The notes beneath the pieces are model-generated. The model ran no database searches and had not been told where the DNA came from. It saw only the letters and a program-made list of their open reading frames with translations. DNA of 46,915 nucleotides, taken from Phycisphaerales bacterium. GTDB lineage: Bacteria > Planctomycetota > Phycisphaerae > Phycisphaerales > SM1A02. Each line of letters opens with the position of its first letter. Position 1 is the first letter of the stretch. The translations under genes were made by a program, and so were the position numbers. Positions 42,862-46,915 of this stretch are shown piece by piece. The DNA is taken from the NCBI GenBank assembly GCA_009691785.1, contig SIAM01000015.1, positions 1 through 46,915 of the forward strand, in the 5' to 3' direction.

Positions 42862-43842
42862 GTGAATTCAAAATCTTCATCGCATGTCGCCATGACTATT
42901 ACTTGCTTCGGGTTGGTATATGTGATTTGGGGCAGCACATATTTAGGAATGAAGATCGCCGTCACAAAAATTCCCCCGCTGTTTGTGGGCGGCTCACGAT
43001 TTTTTCTAGCCGGCACAACGCTCATGCTCATCTTGGCGGCGCTGGAAAAATTTAATTTCAACTGGCTGGGCAAACCCGCATATTGGCGCGGCGCATTTGT
43101 GGTGGGCGCGTTCATGATGCTTGGCGCAAACGGATTGTTGTGCATGAGCCTGGGGCGCGCGGGCCTGCCATCTGGACTTGCGGCGCTCATCGTGGCAACA
43201 ACTCCGCTGTGGATGTTGCTGCTGGATCGCTGGCAAACTGGCGTTGGAAAGTTCACACCACAAATTGTGGTGGGCCTGGTTGTTGGCTTGCTTGGCGTGG
43301 GCGTGTTGATGAGCGGAAAACTTTTCACAACCAGCGATAGCGCGCCGGTTGATGTGGTTGGTTGCTTTATGGTGCTAGCCAGTTGTATTTTGTGGAGCGT
43401 GGGCGGCATTGTGGGCCGGCGCGTTTCGCAACCGCCGCATCCGCTGGCTTCAAGCGCGTTTCAAATGATCGCCGGCGGCGTGCTGTTGCTGGCTTTCAGC
43501 GCGTGCTTTGAAGCATGGAAACCCATTGGTGAAATTCCATGGAATGATTCCGCGTGGATCGCGTGGCTGTATTTGGCTGTGTTTGGCTCTTTGATTGGCT
43601 TCAGCGCGTTTGTCTGGCTGCTGCACCATGTCAGCGCGGCGTCGGTTTCAACATACGCCTATGTGAACCCGTTGGTCGCCATTGTGCTTGGCTGGTTTTT
43701 TCTGAACGAGCAACCAGGTGCGCGCACCGCGGTGGCCACGGTGTTCATTCTTGGCGGCGTTGTGGTTATTCAACTTGCGCGCCGACACGCGGACCGCGCG
43801 AGCGTGACCACGGTTGCGCAAAGCGATTCGCGTGCTGAGTAA
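42862..43842 (+). CDS. EamA/DMT-superfamily transporter (YedA-like)
   Basis: Inner-membrane drug/metabolite exporter with ten hydrophobic helices arranged as two EamA repeats: GLVYVIWGSTYLGMKIAV at the start of the first and ILWSVGGIVGRR of the second; the end ASVSTYAYVNPLVAIVLGWFFLNE is typical of YedA/RhaT-like members. About 326 aa. The substrate is unknown. The start is uncertain: TTG 42847, GTG 42862 or ATG 42892; I choose the GTG because GGGG lies 10 nt upstream and TACGCT (42836-42841) could be its -10 box. It is divergent from the mutase gene. Confidence 0.9.
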   Translation: MNSKSSSHVAMTITCFGLVYVIWGSTYLGMKIAVTKIPPLFVGGSRFFLAGTTLMLILAALEKFNFNWLGKPAYWRGAFVVGAFMMLGANGLLCMSLGRAGLPSGLAALIVATTPLWMLLLDRWQTGVGKFTPQIVVGLVVGLLGVGVLMSGKLFTTSDSAPVDVVGCFMVLASCILWSVGGIVGRRVSQPPHPLASSAFQMIAGGVLLLAFSACFEAWKPIGEIPWNDSAWIAWLYLAVFGSLIGFSAFVWLLHHVSAASVSTYAYVNPLVAIVLGWFFLNEQPGARTAVATVFILGGVVVIQLARRHADRASVTTVAQSDSRAE

Positions 43843-43857
43843 ATCTACTGCACGCGT

Positions 43858-43863
43858 TAGAAT
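43858..43863 (+). promoter_or_regulatory. Putative -10 box of the TlpA-like gene
   Basis: TAGAAT directly abuts an ATG at 43864 and is 6 nt before an in-frame ATG at 43870; the latter is the likelier start of a leaderless message. Confidence 0.4.
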
Positions 43864-43869
43864 ATGAAC

Positions 43870-45018
43870 ATGAACACCGCACCCAAGCGAGTACATATTG
43901 GCTTGATCATGCTGGCGCTTTGTGGCGCGTTGCAAATCGCTGGCGACCAAGACCAGAAGTCCGAGCAGACCCCGACCCCGCCGCTACTTTCTCTGCCAGC
44001 CGATGATGGCAGCGCGAATATTCTTTGGCTGGACAAAATCGACGCGGCTGAACGCACGGTCCTAAACAGCAAAGTAAACGAATTCATTGTCGCGCCACCA
44101 AAAACCGTGCAATGGTTTGGCGGTGTGGCCCCCACAAATTTTAAAAAGTGCGTGACCGTGATTCAAAGCGCGTCTGACAAATCAAACGGTATCAACGCCG
44201 CACTAAAAATAAAAAAGAAACTGCCCGTCGATACCAAATTCGTCGTCGTGTATGTACCTCAAAATATCGAAAAATCAAAAACCCAATTCGAGAAAAAGCC
44301 TCCCTGCCAAATTGCACTTGATCCCGATGGAGCTTGGACGGCACTCCTTGGCTTGCCAAAAAAACCGACCAACATTGTGGTGGACAAAAACGGCATCGTT
44401 CGCTTTGTGGGCCTGAATGCTGAAGGATTGAAATACGCCAGTGATTTTTTACTTGCAGAACCTGCAGAAGAAACCGAGCCCGTCACTGCGCCTGTGGTGG
44501 GCAAACCAGTTGCGACATCTGCAACTGCCACTATGTTTCCAACATTCACCAACGCGCTGAGTGGTTGCAAAGATCAACGCGGTAAAAAAATGCCGCCATT
44601 TACCGTGCAAACTTGGCTTACCAAACAACCCAAGATGGACAAAAAACTTTTGGTGATTGACTTCTGGGCGACATGGTGTGGGCTATGCCGCGCATCCATT
44701 CCCCACATGAATGACATTGCAAAAGAGTTTGCCGCCGATGTGGTGTGTGTTGGCATTAGCGACGAAAACAAAAGCGCCTTTGACGCCGGCATGACCAAAA
44801 CTAACCTGAAGTTAAGTTCATTCAATTATTCGCTAGCCATTGATCCAAATCACACGTTATATAGTTTCTTTGAAGTCAAAGGCATTCCAAGCTGCGCAAT
44901 TATTTCAAGCGACGGCATTGTGCGTTGGCAAGGTCACCCCATGAGCCTAGATGACGCAACCATGACGCAACTAGTCGCGGCGCAGAAGGCGCTCAACGCC
45001 CCCGCGAAGAAGAAGTGA
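43870..45018 (+). CDS. TlpA/ResA-like thioredoxin with an additional Cys-less thioredoxin-like domain
   Basis: Exported protein of about 382 aa with an N-terminal signal (IGLIMLALCGALQIAG). The C-terminal 130 residues form a TlpA/ResA-type thioredoxin domain with VIDFWATWCGLCRASIP (active-site CGLC) and cis-Pro region VKGIPSCAII, acting in periplasmic disulfide reduction. Residues about 90-195 look like a second thioredoxin fold (VVVYVPQN, PTNIVVDKNGIVRFVG) without a CxxC pair, so it may be structural or peptide-binding. The in-frame ATG at 43864 is possible but directly abuts a TAGAAT box. The stop overlaps the next gene's GTG start (GTGA). Confidence 0.87.
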   Translation: MNTAPKRVHIGLIMLALCGALQIAGDQDQKSEQTPTPPLLSLPADDGSANILWLDKIDAAERTVLNSKVNEFIVAPPKTVQWFGGVAPTNFKKCVTVIQSASDKSNGINAALKIKKKLPVDTKFVVVYVPQNIEKSKTQFEKKPPCQIALDPDGAWTALLGLPKKPTNIVVDKNGIVRFVGLNAEGLKYASDFLLAEPAEETEPVTAPVVGKPVATSATATMFPTFTNALSGCKDQRGKKMPPFTVQTWLTKQPKMDKKLLVIDFWATWCGLCRASIPHMNDIAKEFAADVVCVGISDENKSAFDAGMTKTNLKLSSFNYSLAIDPNHTLYSFFEVKGIPSCAIISSDGIVRWQGHPMSLDDATMTQLVAAQKALNAPAKKK

Positions 45019-46277
45019 ATTGGATTTCTAAAATATCTCAATCGCTACCACAATCGCTTGCCACATTATTCATTCTTGGGGCGCTCGCCACCATTCCATA
45101 CGCCGCACCTGTCGCCAGTTGGTACATGGGTTCACTGACCATTCTTGCGGTTACATGCGTGCTAAGCGCGAGATTTGACCGCCACAATCGCTGGCAAAGC
45201 GTGATCATTTGGCCCATTCTTGCGCTGCTTGGTGCGTGGGCCATTGCTATTGCCGCAAGCACATCACCACAAGTTTCTTTCGCTCGTTCGGCAAGCATGG
45301 CGCTGTTCTCCATGCTGTTCATAGCCGTTCAAGTTGCGGCGTGGAACGCGCGCGCACTGCGCATTGTGCTTGTTGCCGTTACCGCAACAGTTCTGGCAAC
45401 CGTGGCGGATGTTGCGTGGCAACAGTGGACTGGCAAATCGCTCATTCTTGGAATAGAAGGCAATGCTTCTGCGAACGCCGGCAGCCAAGGCAATCGCAAC
45501 GACCTTGCACTCATCAGCATCTTGCTTCCACTGTGCTCAACATTGCTCAGCGGCACAAGCGCCATCATTCTCTACACCATACTTGCCTCAGTGGCTTCAC
45601 TAGGTTGGATACTCAGCGCGTCGCGCCAAACTGCAATCGGTTGGGTGATTGCATTCATCGGGCCATTTATTGCGCGCGTGTCACGCAAAACCGCGTTACT
45701 CACAATCACAACTGCATTGATTGCAAGTGGCGCCATGGTGTACGCCGTTGCGCCCCTGCGTGCGCGCGCAAAAGAAACTTGGAACAATGGCTTGAACGAC
45801 CGCCAAGAAATTGCCGCGTTCGGGCTGTATTTATTCTGGCAATCGCCGCTGACTGGAGTTGGTCCTGGCATGTACGGCACGTACTACAGAAGCGCCGCCA
45901 TGAAAGAGTGGAGTTTTAACGGCCGCAAACTTCCGCAGTCTGGAATGCCGTGGGTGCATTCACTGCCAGTGGAAGTGCTGTGCGAAACGGGCGCGGTCGG
46001 CGCGGCCGCCGTGACCGTCATTGTGGTGGCCACATTTCGCAGGTTGCGCCGTAGCTTTGCATCAACTGGCGCCACGCGCGACTTGGCCGTAGCGGTGGCA
46101 ACAAGTTTTGTGGCGCTTGCGGTGATTGGGTTGGTCGACCTGACCCTGATCAAAGACTGGGTTCGCTGCGTGTGGTGGTTGCTGCTGGGATTGGCATTTG
46201 TGAGCCCAATACAAGTGTTTCAAGCCAAAATACAACACAAAGCCAGTTCAAAATTCAAATCACATACACAAATTTAA
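45015..46277 (+). CDS. O-antigen ligase/polymerase-like (Wzy/WaaL) membrane protein
   Basis: Polytopic membrane protein of 420 aa with about 10-12 hydrophobic segments and a large loop containing LTGVGPGMYGTYYRS and GMPWVHSLPVEVLCETG, the pattern of the O-antigen ligase (Wzy_C/WaaL) family, where the conserved His and Arg/Gly motifs lie. Such enzymes join or polymerise glycans on the periplasmic face. The start is a GTG overlapping the TlpA-like stop (GTGA). No glycosyltransferase genes are adjacent, which is unusual for a polysaccharide locus; a role in a different cell-surface glycosylation cannot be excluded. Confidence 0.83.
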   Translation: MNWISKISQSLPQSLATLFILGALATIPYAAPVASWYMGSLTILAVTCVLSARFDRHNRWQSVIIWPILALLGAWAIAIAASTSPQVSFARSASMALFSMLFIAVQVAAWNARALRIVLVAVTATVLATVADVAWQQWTGKSLILGIEGNASANAGSQGNRNDLALISILLPLCSTLLSGTSAIILYTILASVASLGWILSASRQTAIGWVIAFIGPFIARVSRKTALLTITTALIASGAMVYAVAPLRARAKETWNNGLNDRQEIAAFGLYLFWQSPLTGVGPGMYGTYYRSAAMKEWSFNGRKLPQSGMPWVHSLPVEVLCETGAVGAAAVTVIVVATFRRLRRSFASTGATRDLAVAVATSFVALAVIGLVDLTLIKDWVRCVWWLLLGLAFVSPIQVFQAKIQHKASSKFKSHTQI

Positions 46278-46368
46278 ATCTGCATTTTTGCTTTAAAATT
46301 TGATTATTTAATGGCAATTGCAGAAATTCAGACCACATTATCCCTGTGTCAAACAAGCCTTTAAAGCC

Positions 46369-46393
46369 TTGCATTTCGGGGTGCAATTTTTTT
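46369..46393 (+). terminator. Possible terminator after the O-antigen-ligase-like gene
   Basis: TTGCA (46369-46373) and TGCAA (46382-46386) form a short stem, extendable by G-U pairs, followed immediately by T7 (46387-46393). The stem is weak, so this is tentative. Confidence 0.4.
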
Positions 46394-46424
46394 CGGGACT
46401 TCAACACCTCTTAGGACTTAGACC

Positions 46425-46915
46425 ATGAAACATTCATTGAGCGCTTCTTCTCGCATTGTTGACTTCACATTGTTCATTCTCATTGTCTTGGTCTCTTCCT
46501 TCTCACTGTCGTATTCCTCCACAGGCGGCAACCAACCTTGGTACTACATGAGTGGCGGTTCCGGCTACGGAATCCCTACAACCAATGTGTGGGGCAATAA
46601 TTCTCAAGACCAATGCAATGCACCTACTTCTGTCAAAGGCGATCCCGCATGGAGCATGAGCAACATTACTGGCGGTGAATTTCATTCTATGGCTTTAATA
46701 AATAGCACCGGCTACGGCGCCGCATTTGGCAATGTGGTTGCATGGGGTGACAACACTTCTGGTCAATGTTTAGGCACCGATGCAACTGGAACCGCGATTG
46801 TTTCACCAACCGCCGATGGAACTATGCCCGTGCAAATTCTTGGCACAACTCTGTCTGGCATCAACACAATTCGCTCGGGATACAAACACAACTTGGCTCT
46901 TGCCGGCGACACTGG
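46425..46915 (+). CDS. RCC1-repeat secreted protein (3' partial)
   Basis: Open frame running off the window end, 163 codons seen. A signal peptide (hydrophobic about 14-30, ending SYSST) is followed by RCC1-type propeller motifs: VWGNNSQDQCN, ITGGEFHSMAL, VVAWGDNTSGQC and IRSGYKHNLAL, the alternating W-G-x-N and G-x-x-H-x-x-A-L signature. Bacterial RCC1 proteins are typically large exported beta-propellers of unknown function. An AGGA sequence lies 8 nt before the ATG. The coding is richer in Asn, Ser, Thr and Gly and less GC-rich than its neighbours. The A+T-rich 147-bp gap upstream contains only the tentative hairpin listed separately. Confidence 0.85.
   Translation, partial: MKHSLSASSRIVDFTLFILIVLVSSFSLSYSSTGGNQPWYYMSGGSGYGIPTTNVWGNNSQDQCNAPTSVKGDPAWSMSNITGGEFHSMALINSTGYGAAFGNVVAWGDNTSGQCLGTDATGTAIVSPTADGTMPVQILGTTLSGINTIRSGYKHNLALAGDT

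Overview
This window reads as a chromosomal segment of a diderm bacterium, most likely a planctomycete and perhaps a Phycisphaerae-type lineage. The phylum call is an inference from gene content. The clues are a complete ClpC/McsA/McsB protein-arginine phosphorylation set together with KDO synthesis (KdsA), squalene-hopene cyclase, ExbB/ExbD-type proton channels, a TPR protein with two RNA-polymerase alpha-CTD domains, and a FabF/CLF-like ketosynthase pair. DNA is of moderate GC content and rich in GCGC/CGCG. No insertion sequence, prophage, integrase or CRISPR array was seen.

Layout. 1-5369: end of a LolD-like ABC ATPase, a secreted metallopeptidase-like protein, ClpC with a strong terminator, then the lipoprotein-like/NadB/TolB-like operon (4722-8331, minus). 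8423-15636: RluA-type pseudouridine synthase, squalene-hopene cyclase, a Gfo/Idh oxidoreductase, a repetitive membrane-anchored protein, a small unknown, a TrpG/PabA amidotransferase and a DUF1444-like protein. 15766-19817: KdsA, McsA-McsB, pterin dehydratase and an RsbU-type phosphatase. 19894-31655 is a long minus-strand run: tRNA-Leu, type II DAHP synthase, the ketosynthase pair, a membrane-anchored unknown, a 13-bp tandem array, a candidate attenuator RNA, NuoG, a MATE exporter, the TPR/alpha-CTD protein, a SpoIID-like protein and riboflavin synthase. 31778-37615 is a plus-strand envelope operon (DoxX-like, VWA, ExbB, two ExbD, TPR protein). 37647-42680 (minus) carries HisS, an MHS-family transporter, a four-helix membrane protein and an isobutyryl-CoA-mutase-like large subunit. 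42862-46915 (plus) carries a DMT exporter, a double thioredoxin-fold protein, an O-antigen-ligase-like protein and the start of an RCC1-repeat protein.

Genes that work together: ClpC (2133-4661) is the likely unfoldase for substrates marked by McsA/McsB (16660-18227). The VWA, ExbB, ExbD and TPR genes are coupled by stop/start overlaps and should form one energy-transducing complex. NadB, the TolB-like protein and the lipoprotein-like gene are translationally coupled.

The two most striking non-coding signals follow. First, at least eleven transcription-unit-leading genes have a TANNNT hexamer 6-11 nt (six of them exactly 8 nt) before the start codon and no ribosome-binding site, which points to leaderless mRNAs. 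Second, a 26166-26462 leader has a 13-bp closing helix that is mutually exclusive with an intrinsic terminator just ahead of nuoG, next to a thirteen-copy 13-bp repeat.
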